Shown here: positions 24,821 through 33,520 of the stretch, piece after piece | How positions within the stretch are numbered: position 1 is the stretch's first letter | Layout of the letters: each line of letters starts with the position of its first letter | From: Nonomuraea fuscirosea | GTDB taxonomy: Bacteria > Actinomycetota > Actinomycetes > Streptosporangiales > Streptosporangiaceae | Assembly: GCF_003001935.1 (NCBI RefSeq) | Contig: NZ_PVNG01000010.1 | Span: 186,001 to 250,000 of the forward strand | DNA: 64,000 nt | Direction of reading: 5' to 3' | The notes under the pieces: generated by a model | What the model saw: the letters and a program-made list of their open reading frames with translations, nothing else | What the model was told of the DNA's origin: nothing | Databases searched by the model: none | Position numbers and translations under genes: made by a program

Positions 24821-26944
24821 ATGCGACGGCTGTCGGCGTTCGTGCTACGGCACAAGATCTGGGTCATCCTGTTCTGGACCGTCACGGCGGTGTTCGGCGG
24901 CTGGGCCGCCTCGGTCGTCCCCGAGAGGCTGGCCAACGACTACTCCTTCCCTGACGAACCGGCGTTCAAGGCCAACACCGCGATCGAGGAGATGTACGGC
25001 AACGGCGGGGCGACCGAACCCCTGGTAGCGGTGATCCGCTTGCCGGCGGGCCAGACGGGCAGCTCACCGGCTGTCACGGAAGGCATGGAGCGGGCGACCG
25101 CGGCCCTCTTCCAGGAGGCGCGGGTACGGCTCCTGCCCCGCCCCGATGACGGCGACCTGCCGTACGCGCTGGCCCTGCTTCCGGAGGAGAGGTGGGGAGA
25201 GCCCATCGAGTACGGCCCCATCGTCTCCGAAGCGCTGCGAGCTTCCCTGCCCGCGGGCAGCGACGTCAGGATGACGGGCATCAAGGAGCTCGAAGACCAG
25301 GTCGAGGGAGTCACCACCGACAGCGTGGTCATCGAGACGCTCATCGCCGGGGTCGGTGCGCTGGTCGTGCTGCTCTGGGTGTTCGGCTCGGCGCTGGCCG
25401 TGCTTCCGCTCGTCGTCGCGACAGTGTCGATCATGGTCTCGTTCCTCCTCACCCTGGGTCTGACCGAGATCACCGACGTGAACGCCACCATCCAGTACCT
25501 CATCGCGCTGATCGGGCTGGGGGTGGCGGTGGACTACTCGCTGCTGCTGGTCAACCGGTGGCGGGAGGAACGGCGCGTCGAGGGGACGTCACCTGACGAG
25601 GCCATTCACCGGGCGATGGAATCCGCTGGACGGGCGGTGGTCTTCAGCGGCCTCACCGTCGCGGGCGGCCTGGGCACCCTGATCGTGCTACCCGTGCCGT
25701 TCATCCGCAGCATCGGACTCGGGAGCATGCTGATCCCCCTGGTCAGCACTCTCGTGACGCTGTCGCTGGTGCCGGTGCTGCTGTCCTCGATCGGGCAGGT
25801 GCTGGAATGGCCACGCCGAGGTCGCGGCATACCGTCGGGCGCGGCGTGGCGGCGGTGGGCGGGGCTCATCGTCCGCAGGCCCCTGATCTCCCTGCTCGTG
25901 GGCCTGGCCGTGCTCTCCCCGCTCCTGATCGCCGCCACCACGATGCGGCTGGGCGATCCAGTGTCCACGGCGCTGCAGAGCGAGGGCAGCGCCGGTACGG
26001 CTCTGACCGAACTCGAACGCGGCGGGGTGCCGCGCGGCGTGCTCACGCCCATCGAGGTCCTGGCGCCGGCCGGCGTCGCGCCGGAGACGGTGGCCCGGCG
26101 ACTGGCGACCGTGGACGGCGTGCACGCGGCCGTCGCTCCGGACTCACCCGTCTGGCGGCAGCGCGGGACCGCGATGGTCAGTGTGCTGCCGGAAGCCGAG
26201 ACCAGCACCCCCGCCGGACAGGACACGGTGGAGCGTGTCACCGCGGTCTCCCGGAACTTCCCCGGCGTCCAGATCGGTGGGCGTGGCGCGCTGACGATCG
26301 ACTCCGCCTCCGCCCTCTACCGCAACTTCCCGTACATGCTGGCCGCCATCCTGGTGTTCACCTTCATCGTGCTGTCCCGTGCCTTCCGCTCCGTCGTGCT
26401 GGCCGGCCAGGCGATCATCCTCGGCATGATCTCCATCGCCGCCTCCTATGGCATCCTCGCCCTGGTCTGGCAGGAGGGTCACGGCTCCGGACTTCTGTGG
26501 GGGGTCGAGGCGACCGGCGCCATCGCGCTGTGGGTGCCGCTGGTGGTCTTCGCCTTCCTGTTCGGCCTGTCCATGGACTACGAGGTGTTCCTGCTGGCCA
26601 GGATGCGGGAGGAGTACGACGCCACGGGATCGACCCGCACCGCCGTTCTCACCGGGCTCGGCCAGGTGGGGCGCCTGGTGACGAGCGCGGCGCTGATCCT
26701 GTTCCTGGCCTTCGTCCTGCTTTCCACGATCCCGGTGGTGGACCTCAAGATCGCGGCTACCGGACTGGGCGCGGGCATCCTGCTCGACGCGACCGTGCTG
26801 CGCGCCATCCTCGTGCCCGCCCTGGTGGCTCTGACGGGCGCGGCCACCTGGTGGTTGCCCCGGTGGATGGCCACGGCGCTCCGCACGCGAGGGACGGTCT
26901 CCCGGCCGGGCCCGATCAGAGAGGACACCCGCATCGACGGCTGA
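24821..26944 (+). CDS. MMPL/RND-family transporter
   Basis: A 707-residue membrane protein with the two-halved MMPL plan: one N-terminal span, an extracytoplasmic domain, five to six spans (VIETLIAGVGALVVLLWVF, then LIALIGLGVAVDYSLLLVNR), a second outer domain and five to six more spans (GLSMDYEVFLLARMREEYD). The GVAVDYSLL and GLSMDYEVF segments carry the conserved Asp-Tyr of the proton relay. Such pumps export lipids or antibiotics by proton motive force. Next to a two-component system and inside the cluster, it is a likely self-resistance or export gene. ATG at 24821 preferred over GTG at 24818. Confidence 0.93.
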   Translation: MRRLSAFVLRHKIWVILFWTVTAVFGGWAASVVPERLANDYSFPDEPAFKANTAIEEMYGNGGATEPLVAVIRLPAGQTGSSPAVTEGMERATAALFQEARVRLLPRPDDGDLPYALALLPEERWGEPIEYGPIVSEALRASLPAGSDVRMTGIKELEDQVEGVTTDSVVIETLIAGVGALVVLLWVFGSALAVLPLVVATVSIMVSFLLTLGLTEITDVNATIQYLIALIGLGVAVDYSLLLVNRWREERRVEGTSPDEAIHRAMESAGRAVVFSGLTVAGGLGTLIVLPVPFIRSIGLGSMLIPLVSTLVTLSLVPVLLSSIGQVLEWPRRGRGIPSGAAWRRWAGLIVRRPLISLLVGLAVLSPLLIAATTMRLGDPVSTALQSEGSAGTALTELERGGVPRGVLTPIEVLAPAGVAPETVARRLATVDGVHAAVAPDSPVWRQRGTAMVSVLPEAETSTPAGQDTVERVTAVSRNFPGVQIGGRGALTIDSASALYRNFPYMLAAILVFTFIVLSRAFRSVVLAGQAIILGMISIAASYGILALVWQEGHGSGLLWGVEATGAIALWVPLVVFAFLFGLSMDYEVFLLARMREEYDATGSTRTAVLTGLGQVGRLVTSAALILFLAFVLLSTIPVVDLKIAATGLGAGILLDATVLRAILVPALVALTGAATWWLPRWMATALRTRGTVSRPGPIREDTRIDG

Positions 26945-26951
26945 GTGACCG

Positions 26952-27641
26952 TCACACCTGCGATCGGCGCGCCGACCTCGTCATGAGGACCCCCATGACG
27001 AGCATCCAGATCATCAGCAGACCGCTCGGGCCGACGAAACCGGCGAGATGCGGGATGGCGTCGAAGCCCAGGTAGTAGGTGATCCCGGCCGTCGTGACGA
27101 ACAGCCCCACCAGGAAGGCGGCCCAGCCGAGCCAGCGCGGGAAGGCCCGGCCCACGGCCACGGCCAGGCCCATCAACGAGAAGGGGACGCCCACCAGCCA
27201 GATGATGGAGGCGACGAAGGTGGCCTGGAGCACGCGGTACACCGCCGCCGCGATCAGGAAGGCGTCCTGTTTCCCGGTGCCGGAGGCGGCGGCCCACGTG
27301 TCGGCGACCACCTTGAGCACGTACCCGTCCAAGGCGGTGTCGATGACGTAGATGATGAACCCGACGAGAACCGCACCGGTGGCGATCCTGGCGAGGATCG
27401 CGCTCCATCCTTCGGTGAGCACGCCGGCCAGGCCGGCGAAGGCGATCGGCCAGAGGGCCACGGCGAGGATGGCCAGCAGATGGATGGCGTGCCACTCGGG
27501 ATGCGCGGCGACGTGCGGAACGGCGTTCTCCGCCCCGCTCGGCAGGTCTCTGTGTAACGCGCCGGCGGCCAGGTAGCCGACCGCGCCGAGGACGGCGCAC
27601 ACGCCACCCAGCCTGACAGAAATCGTGCTCATGGCGGCCAT
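26952..27641 (-). CDS. Integral membrane protein, function unknown
   Basis: About 229 residues with six predicted membrane spans and no catalytic motif. Segments such as HPEWHAIHLLAILAVALWP and FPRWLGWAAFLVGLF resemble small DUF4386-like membrane proteins of actinomycetes. Several in-frame ATG codons lie together (27650, 27641, 27632); the one at 27641 has AGAGG at the best distance. It converges on the MMPL gene with 7 bp between the stops. Its role in the cluster is unknown. Confidence 0.8.
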   Translation of the reverse strand: MAAMSTISVRLGGVCAVLGAVGYLAAGALHRDLPSGAENAVPHVAAHPEWHAIHLLAILAVALWPIAFAGLAGVLTEGWSAILARIATGAVLVGFIIYVIDTALDGYVLKVVADTWAAASGTGKQDAFLIAAAVYRVLQATFVASIIWLVGVPFSLMGLAVAVGRAFPRWLGWAAFLVGLFVTTAGITYYLGFDAIPHLAGFVGPSGLLMIWMLVMGVLMTRSARRSQV

Positions 27642-27709
27642 GGAGTTCATCCTCTGTTGCGGACGGTTGACGGATCTGTCATGAACGCTAGGAAACCCGG
27701 CCGACCGGG

Positions 27710-28726
27710 TCAACGATCATCCGGCTTCCGACCGGTCACCAGAGACTCGAACTCGCCCAGCGGCTGGGCGCCGGTGTCGACGAATCCCGCGGCCGTGAGC
27801 CAGGATCGGCACTGCTCCGTCGTGTACCCTCCGCCGCCGGGCGTGATCAGCATCATGTTGAGGCTGACGAGCAGGCTCGATGCCTTGCCCCGGCGGTCGG
27901 GGTCGATCATGTGGTTGGTCACCAGGACGGTGCCGCCGGGACGCAACGCGTCGAAGGCCTGCCGCAGGAGCGCGGCCCGCTGCTCATCGTCCCAGTCGTG
28001 CAGGATCGCGCTGAACAGGATGGCGTCGGCCCGCGGCAGCGGGTCGGTGAAGAAGTCGCCCGCGTGGAAGGACACCTTCTCCCGCATCCCGAGCCTGGCC
28101 ATCTGCTCCTCGAAGGCGGGCTCGGCATGAGGCAGGTCGAAGACCGTGGCCCTGACGTGTGGATTCTCCCGCACGACATGGGCCGCGGCGGTGCCGCTGC
28201 CGCCGCCCGCGTCCACGAAGTCGACGATCCCGCTCCAGTCGAACTCGCGCGCCAGTTCAGGGTTCTTCATCGCGCCCAGGTAGTCGAACCAGGACATGAG
28301 CGAGCGCCACACCTCCTGACCGCGGTGGGCCGAGGCGAACATGTCGCTGCCTCCTCTGACCAGCACCTGCGATTCTCCGGTCTTCAGCGCCCCCGGGAGT
28401 CCCTCCCAGCGCCGTCTCGCGCCCTGGAAGAACCGGACGATGCTGGTCGGCGCGTCGCACCTGAAGTACTCCTCGGCCAGCGCGGAGTTGGCGTACCGGT
28501 CCCCTTCGCGCCGCAGCAGCCCCACGGCCACCAGCGCGTCCAGGAAGTCGGGCAGCAGCCTGGGGTGCAGCTCCAGTTCGGCCCTGATCTCCGCCACCGT
28601 GGCGGCGCGGCCGGCCAGCAGGTCGAACAGCCGCAACTCCATCGCGGTGAGCAGGGACATGTATCCGAAGAAGGAGATGCCCAGCTTCCAGATGGCAGAG
28701 CGGTCCAGGGTGTCGTCGAACGCCAT
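27710..28726 (-). CDS. SAM-dependent O-methyltransferase (acetylserotonin/TcmN type)
   Basis: A 338-residue class I methyltransferase with an N-terminal dimerisation helix domain (MELRLFDLLAGRAATVAEI) and the SAM-binding motif VDAGGGSGTAAAHVV. The acidic NPHVRATVFDLP segment and LHDWDDEQ carry the usual catalytic-region residues of the family. It is about half identical by eye to the next gene, so the two arose by duplication. Polyketide hydroxyls are the likely substrates. Loss of the membrane-protein start spacing shows it is last in a leftward operon beginning at asnB-like. Confidence 0.93.
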   Translation of the reverse strand: MAFDDTLDRSAIWKLGISFFGYMSLLTAMELRLFDLLAGRAATVAEIRAELELHPRLLPDFLDALVAVGLLRREGDRYANSALAEEYFRCDAPTSIVRFFQGARRRWEGLPGALKTGESQVLVRGGSDMFASAHRGQEVWRSLMSWFDYLGAMKNPELAREFDWSGIVDFVDAGGGSGTAAAHVVRENPHVRATVFDLPHAEPAFEEQMARLGMREKVSFHAGDFFTDPLPRADAILFSAILHDWDDEQRAALLRQAFDALRPGGTVLVTNHMIDPDRRGKASSLLVSLNMMLITPGGGGYTTEQCRSWLTAAGFVDTGAQPLGEFESLVTGRKPDDR

Positions 28727-28736
28727 GGTCACTACC

Positions 28737-29747
28737 TCACTTGTCCTTGTGTCCCACGATGAGGGATTCGCCCTGGGCCAGCGGCCGAATCTCGACGCGG
28801 GCGAAACCCGCCTGACGCAACCACGAGCGGCAGTCCTCCATCAGCGGCACCCGCCCGTCCTTGGACACGAGCATGATGTTCAGGCTGACCATGAAGCTGG
28901 CCACGTTCGCGGACCGCGCGTCGTCGAGCATGTGGTTGGCCGCCAGGACGACGCCGCCGGGGCGGAGCGCCTCGTACGCCGAGCGCAGCATGGCCAGCCG
29001 CTGCTCCTCGCTCCAGTCGATGAGCATCCCGCCGAACAGGACGGCGTCGGCCCGCGGCAGCGGGTCGGCGAAGAGGTCGCCCGTCTGGAAGGACACCTTC
29101 CCCTGCGTGCCGAGCCTGGCCATCTGCTCCTCGAAGGCCGGCTTGGCGTTGGGCAGGTCGAAGACCGTGGCGCGGACGTGCGGGTTGTCCCGTACCACGT
29201 GCGCCGCGGCGGTGCCGTTGCCGCCGCCGGCGTCCACGAAGTCGGCGATCCCGCTCCAGTCGAACCGGCGCGCCAGGGCGACATTACGCGCGGAGGCCAG
29301 GTAGTCGGCCCAGGCGAAGAACTTGCGCCAGTCGTCCTTGCCCTGGCGCAGGTTGTCCATGGTCGCGCCGGCCGGTTTCATCGTGACGAGCGGCTCGCCC
29401 GAGCGCAGCGCCTGCAAGAGGTTCTGCCAGCGGAACTGCGCGCCCTTGACGTACCTGATCACGTTCGTGGCGGCATGTTCGCGCAGGTAGTGATCGCTCA
29501 ACCGGGTGTTGCCGTAGCCGCCCGCCTCGCGCCGCAGCAGGCCCACGGCCACCAGCGAGTCGAGGAAGTCGGCCGTCAGCCTGGGGTGCAGGTCCAGTTC
29601 GGCCCTGATCTCCGCCTCGCTCAGGGTACGACCGGCGAGCAGGTCGAACAGCCGCAATTCCACGGCCGCGAGCGCGGTGGTGTAAGCGAAGTACTGGTGG
29701 CTGAGGCCGAGGATCGGCCCGGCATCGATCGGATCGTCGAAACTCAT
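28737..29747 (-). CDS. SAM-dependent O-methyltransferase, paralogue of the next gene
   Basis: A 336-residue enzyme with the same layout: LRLFDLLAGRTLSEAEI dimerisation region, VDAGGGNGTAAAHVV glycine motif and RATVFDLP acidic loop. In the position where the sister protein has LHDWDDEQ this one reads LIDWSEEQ, so the usual general-base histidine is replaced by isoleucine. That suggests a different mechanism or target, or a decarboxylation/hydroxylation role as in RdmB-type relatives. Ten bp separate it from the sister gene. Confidence 0.92.
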   Translation of the reverse strand: MSFDDPIDAGPILGLSHQYFAYTTALAAVELRLFDLLAGRTLSEAEIRAELDLHPRLTADFLDSLVAVGLLRREAGGYGNTRLSDHYLREHAATNVIRYVKGAQFRWQNLLQALRSGEPLVTMKPAGATMDNLRQGKDDWRKFFAWADYLASARNVALARRFDWSGIADFVDAGGGNGTAAAHVVRDNPHVRATVFDLPNAKPAFEEQMARLGTQGKVSFQTGDLFADPLPRADAVLFGGMLIDWSEEQRLAMLRSAYEALRPGGVVLAANHMLDDARSANVASFMVSLNIMLVSKDGRVPLMEDCRSWLRQAGFARVEIRPLAQGESLIVGHKDK

Positions 29748-29761
29748 GAGGTGTGCCTCCT

Positions 29762-30532
29762 TCAGACGGACCGCTGGTAGGAGCGGAAGGCGTTCACAGC
29801 GGTCAGGACGGATACGGTGCAGACGGCGGTCAGCAGGCCGAGCCTGAGCCAGACAGCCGGCCAGTCCGGCTGGGCGCTCAGTGCCGTCCTGCTCGCGTCC
29901 ACGACCCAGCTGACCGGGTTCAGCGCGGTCGGCAGCCATGAGGCCATGAGGCCTTCCGGCATGAAAGCCGTGGACAGGAAGGCGAACGGGAAGATCAGTA
30001 GCTGGATGACGGTGATCTGCACTTCCCGGCTGCGGACCCGGAGCGCGAGCGTGTTGGACAGGGCCGCGACCGTGAGCGCCAGCAGCACCACCGCGGCCGT
30101 CATCACCGTCAGGCCGACCGGCCCGCCCGGATAGCGGACCCCCAGCAGCAGGGCCGCGGCCAGGAGGACGAGGGTCTGCACGACGGCGATCAGCGCCTGT
30201 GGGATCAGGTTGCCGGTGATGATCGCGACGCGCCTGACCGGCGACATCAGCAGCCGGTCCAGCACACCTCGTTCGAGGTCCATGAGCATGGTCAGGCCGG
30301 CCCACGCGCTGCCGAACATGGCGCCCACGGCCGCCATCCCCGGAGTGAGGAACTGGGGGTAGCTGGCCGCCGGGAATCCCGGCAACCGGGCCACTCCACT
30401 GAGCAGGCCGCTGAGGAAGACCATCCAGATGAGCGGCTGGGCGAGGGTGGCGACCAGATACCAGGAGCGGCTGGTGAACACCCGCAGCTGGCGCGTCGAG
30501 AGCAGGAGGGAGTGCTCCGCCACCGCCTTCAT
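29762..30532 (-). CDS. ABC-2 type permease (DrrB-like)
   Basis: A 256-residue membrane protein with six spans and the ABC-2 signature region (LERGVLDRLLMSPVRR, then LSNTLALRVRSREVQ). It partners the ATPase encoded just upstream, with ATGA overlap, to form a DrrAB-type exporter of the kind that removes anthracycline-like products. The frame is open upstream inside the ATPase gene; only the ATG at 30532 gives a normal N terminus. Confidence 0.92.
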   Translation of the reverse strand: MKAVAEHSLLLSTRQLRVFTSRSWYLVATLAQPLIWMVFLSGLLSGVARLPGFPAASYPQFLTPGMAAVGAMFGSAWAGLTMLMDLERGVLDRLLMSPVRRVAIITGNLIPQALIAVVQTLVLLAAALLLGVRYPGGPVGLTVMTAAVVLLALTVAALSNTLALRVRSREVQITVIQLLIFPFAFLSTAFMPEGLMASWLPTALNPVSWVVDASRTALSAQPDWPAVWLRLGLLTAVCTVSVLTAVNAFRSYQRSV

Positions 30533-31518
30533 CGGTGGCCTCCGGCGTGCCGGAAGTAGATGTCGTTCAGCGACGGGCGGCTCACCGAAACCGGCCCCGT
30601 GACCGAGTGAGCCGTCAGCACCTCCAGGACCGAGCCGAGCGCCCGCGCGTCCCCCTGAATGTCGGCCCGCAGCTCCGCCCCGGTCCACGCCACGTTCCTG
30701 ACCTGCGCGAGCCGCTTCATCGCGGCCTCGACCTGCCGCGCGGTGGCGGGGTCGGTCAGCCGCACCGCGACCACGTCGCCGCTGAGCTCCTCCTTCAGAT
30801 CCTGCGGTGACCCTTGGACGACCACGGCGCCCTGGTTCAGGATCACCACCCACGAGGCGAGCCGGTCGGCCTCGTCGAGCTGGTGCGTGGTGAGCAGGAC
30901 GCTCATCCGCCGGTCCCGGCACAGCTCGGTGACCAGTGACCACAGGCCTTCGGCCGCCACCGGGTCCACCGCGGCGGTCGGCTCGTCCAGAACCAGTACG
31001 GCCGGCTCGTGGACGAGCCCCATGGCGAGTTCGAGCCTGCGCCGCATACCGCCCGAGTAGGTGCGCACCAGGCGTCCGGCGGCGCTGCCCAGGTCCATCC
31101 AGTCCAGCAGCTCGTGCAGGCGGGCGCGCAACCTGTCGCCACGTAAGCCGTAGATCCTGGCTTGGAGCCGGAGGTTGTCGTATCCCGTCGCCGACGGGTC
31201 GGAGGAGTAACTCTGGCTGACCACCCCGATCCTGCGCCGCACCTCGGCGGGCCGCGTGCGGACGTCGACGCCGTCCACGCCGATGCTTCCCGCGTCGAAC
31301 CCCGTCAGCGTGGCCATCGCCTTGATCAGCGTGGACTTTCCCGCTCCGTTGGGGCCGAGGACGGCCGTGATCTCACCGCGGGCGGCGCTGAAGGAGATCC
31401 CGTCCAGCGCCCGTACCCCGCGCGGGTAGGTCTTGACCAGGGACCGCACCTCGATCGCGGCCGGATGGGCAGCGGGAGCGGCCCTGGCCGGCGCGACGGT
31501 TCTCGGTTCGCCCGCCAT
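30529..31518 (-). CDS. ABC transporter ATP-binding protein (DrrA-like)
   Basis: A 329-residue ATPase with Walker A GPNGAGKST, Q-loop VSQSYSSDP, signature YSGGMRRRLELA and Walker B VLVLDEPTAAVD. The C-terminal extension of about 90 residues is typical of DrrA-type drug exporters. Its ATG overlaps the last base of the asnB-like stop and its own stop overlaps the permease start, so the three genes are translated together. It probably exports the cluster product. Confidence 0.95.
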   Translation of the reverse strand: MAGEPRTVAPARAAPAAHPAAIEVRSLVKTYPRGVRALDGISFSAARGEITAVLGPNGAGKSTLIKAMATLTGFDAGSIGVDGVDVRTRPAEVRRRIGVVSQSYSSDPSATGYDNLRLQARIYGLRGDRLRARLHELLDWMDLGSAAGRLVRTYSGGMRRRLELAMGLVHEPAVLVLDEPTAAVDPVAAEGLWSLVTELCRDRRMSVLLTTHQLDEADRLASWVVILNQGAVVVQGSPQDLKEELSGDVVAVRLTDPATARQVEAAMKRLAQVRNVAWTGAELRADIQGDARALGSVLEVLTAHSVTGPVSVSRPSLNDIYFRHAGGHR

Positions 31519-33368
31519 CAGACGAGCCGCACTCGGTATCCGCCCAGCCAGGCATCGAGCTGCAGGACCATGTGGATGTCGGTGCGATCGCGCCACGCCC
31601 GCTCGGGCCGCGGCGGCGAATCGAGCAGTTTCCTGGCCGCGGCGACGTCGATCAGGTCCAGTGCGGGGCTGCCGCCGTCCTTGATCAGCGTGGCCAGCCT
31701 TTCCCGCATGGCCGCGCCGCCGTGCGGACCGGCCCCGATGGGGAAGGGGCTCGGCGTCCTGTTCAGGATCGGCTCGGGCAGGTCGTCGCGCAGTGCCGCG
31801 GCCGCCACGTTCAACGGCCCGCCGTCCGCACCCTTCATGTCGTACGGGATGTTGAAGCAGTACTGGATCATCTCGGGCGTGCAGTACGGCCAGCGGGCCG
31901 ACAGGCCGGCCGTCTGGGTGAGGCCGGTGTCGAAGACCGTGACGTATTCGTGCCAACCGTACAGGCTGAGATACCGCAGCTCGCGCGCCCTCCTGGCGGG
32001 CCCGGTCTCACCCTTGAGCACGGGCACGGCCTCGACGGTCTCCCGGTACCTCCTGGCGCAGTAACCGGGCAGGTCGAGCCGTTCCAGCAGGTCGGGCGCG
32101 AGCAGGCCGGTGCCGATGCCGCTGCGGTGGGTCCGGCGCTGGGTGAAGGAGATCCAGGGGAAGGTGGCGCTGCCGGTGCTCTGTTCGTCGCTCATGCCCA
32201 AGGCGCCGCCGAACATCAGCCCCGCCTGCTGTCCGCTCAGCACGACCGGCGCGCTGGAGCTCACCGTCCGGCACAGGTGGCGCAGGGCGATGGCGAAGTC
32301 GCTGGTCGGTGTCGGGCGATCCTGCTGTGCGGCGACCATCGTCCGCTGGAGTACCGGGTCCTCCAGTTCGGCCCTGTCGACCACGATCTCCGTGTGGTCG
32401 GTGCCGAACTCGCGGGCGATCATGGCCGCGTGAGGCGCGTCCCGCGACACCTGGAGCAGTCCTGGCCCCGTCTGCGTGCCGGCGAAGTCCAGGGTGAAGG
32501 TGCGCAGGGCGGGGCCGCCTCTCTCGCGTATCGCCCTGGTCGCCAGCGCCACCAGCGCGCTGGAGTCCACACCGCCCGACAGCAGCACGCCGACCGGGAC
32601 GTCCACGTCCAGCCGCGCGTGGACCGCCGCCTCCAGCAGCTCGCGCCAGGTCGCGGCGGTACGGGCCGCGGAGTCGGGATGCGGCGCGGCCTCAAGGGTC
32701 CAGTACCGCTGTTCCTTCACTCCTCCGGCGGTGATCCTGACCAGGTGCCCCTGGTTGAGCCGCCGCATGTCCTTGTAGACCGACCTGCCGGGAACGACGG
32801 TGAAGGACAGCGCGTCCCGCAGCCCGTCCTCCTCCACCACGGCGTCGATCTCCGGATGGGCCAGCAGCGCCTTGGGCTCCGAGCCGAACAGGACGCCGGT
32901 GGGGGTCGGCTGGTAGTAGATGGATCTCAGCCCCAGCCTGTCTCCGACCAGCAGCAGTTCCTCACCGCGCACGTCCCAGATCGCGATCGCGAACACGCCG
33001 TCCAGCCTGCTCACGCACTCGGTCCCCCACTCCAGGTACGCCCTGGCCACGACCTCGGCCTCGCCAGAGGTGCGGAAGTCGTGCCCGTGCCCTTTCAGCG
33101 CGGCCCGCAACTCGCGGTGGTTGTGGATGTCGCCGTCGAGGGCGATCACGACCAGCGGGCGCCCGTCCTCCTCGACGACGAAGGGCTGAGCGCCGCCCTC
33201 CACGTCGACGAGAGCGAGCCGGTGGTGCCCGATGACGGCGCGGGGGGAACTCCAGATCCCGTATCCGCCCGGCCCTCGCCAGGCGACCCGGCCGGCCATG
33301 GTGGCGACGATGTCACGGGCGGGTGTGAGGTCACGCTGGTAGTCGATCCATCCGGCCATCCCGCCCAT
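31518..33368 (-). CDS. Asparagine-synthetase-like amide ligase lacking the glutaminase cysteine
   Basis: A 616-residue AsnB/OxyD-type protein with an N-terminal glutamine-amidotransferase fold and a C-terminal ATP-dependent synthetase. Normal members start Met-Cys-Gly-Ile-Ala-Gly; this one starts MGGMAG, so the N-terminal nucleophile is Gly. The glutamine-binding NGEIYNH is DGDIHNH and SDTE is SGEAE. The PP-loop SGGVDSS (264-270) is intact, but the later SGEGSDEVFGG motif is SGQQAGLMFGG, losing both acids. The domain may use a free amine, as beta-lactam synthetases do, or be catalytically reduced. It heads a leftward operon with the exporter and methyltransferases and shares a promoter region with pepM. 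Confidence 0.9.
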   Translation of the reverse strand: MGGMAGWIDYQRDLTPARDIVATMAGRVAWRGPGGYGIWSSPRAVIGHHRLALVDVEGGAQPFVVEEDGRPLVVIALDGDIHNHRELRAALKGHGHDFRTSGEAEVVARAYLEWGTECVSRLDGVFAIAIWDVRGEELLLVGDRLGLRSIYYQPTPTGVLFGSEPKALLAHPEIDAVVEEDGLRDALSFTVVPGRSVYKDMRRLNQGHLVRITAGGVKEQRYWTLEAAPHPDSAARTAATWRELLEAAVHARLDVDVPVGVLLSGGVDSSALVALATRAIRERGGPALRTFTLDFAGTQTGPGLLQVSRDAPHAAMIAREFGTDHTEIVVDRAELEDPVLQRTMVAAQQDRPTPTSDFAIALRHLCRTVSSSAPVVLSGQQAGLMFGGALGMSDEQSTGSATFPWISFTQRRTHRSGIGTGLLAPDLLERLDLPGYCARRYRETVEAVPVLKGETGPARRARELRYLSLYGWHEYVTVFDTGLTQTAGLSARWPYCTPEMIQYCFNIPYDMKGADGGPLNVAAAALRDDLPEPILNRTPSPFPIGAGPHGGAAMRERLATLIKDGGSPALDLIDVAAARKLLDSPPRPERAWRDRTDIHMVLQLDAWLGGYRVRLV

Positions 33369-33430
33369 GTGAAAGTCCTTCCTTCTTGCCGAGGCTGAGC
33401 AGAGCATGCACGGGCGGTCTAGAGAGCCGG

Positions 33431-33471
33431 TCGAGGAACGCTCGGTTCGGATCTCGACCGAGACTCGAATC
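33431..33471. promoter_or_regulatory. Candidate SARP boxes between the asnB-like gene and pepM
   Basis: Four heptamers start TCGAGGA (33431), TCGGTTC (33442), TCGACCG (33454) and TCGAATC (33465), spaced 11, 12 and 11 bp. This matches the direct-repeat pattern bound by SARP regulators, whose known boxes begin TCGAGC. A GACAAT -10-like sequence follows about 7 bp after the last repeat on the pepM side. The SARP encoded at 47665 is the obvious candidate to bind. Confidence 0.6.
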
Positions 33472-33520
33472 GAGCGAATGACAATGACCCGGCCAGTCAT
33501 CGCCCTCGCGAGGAGGAACC

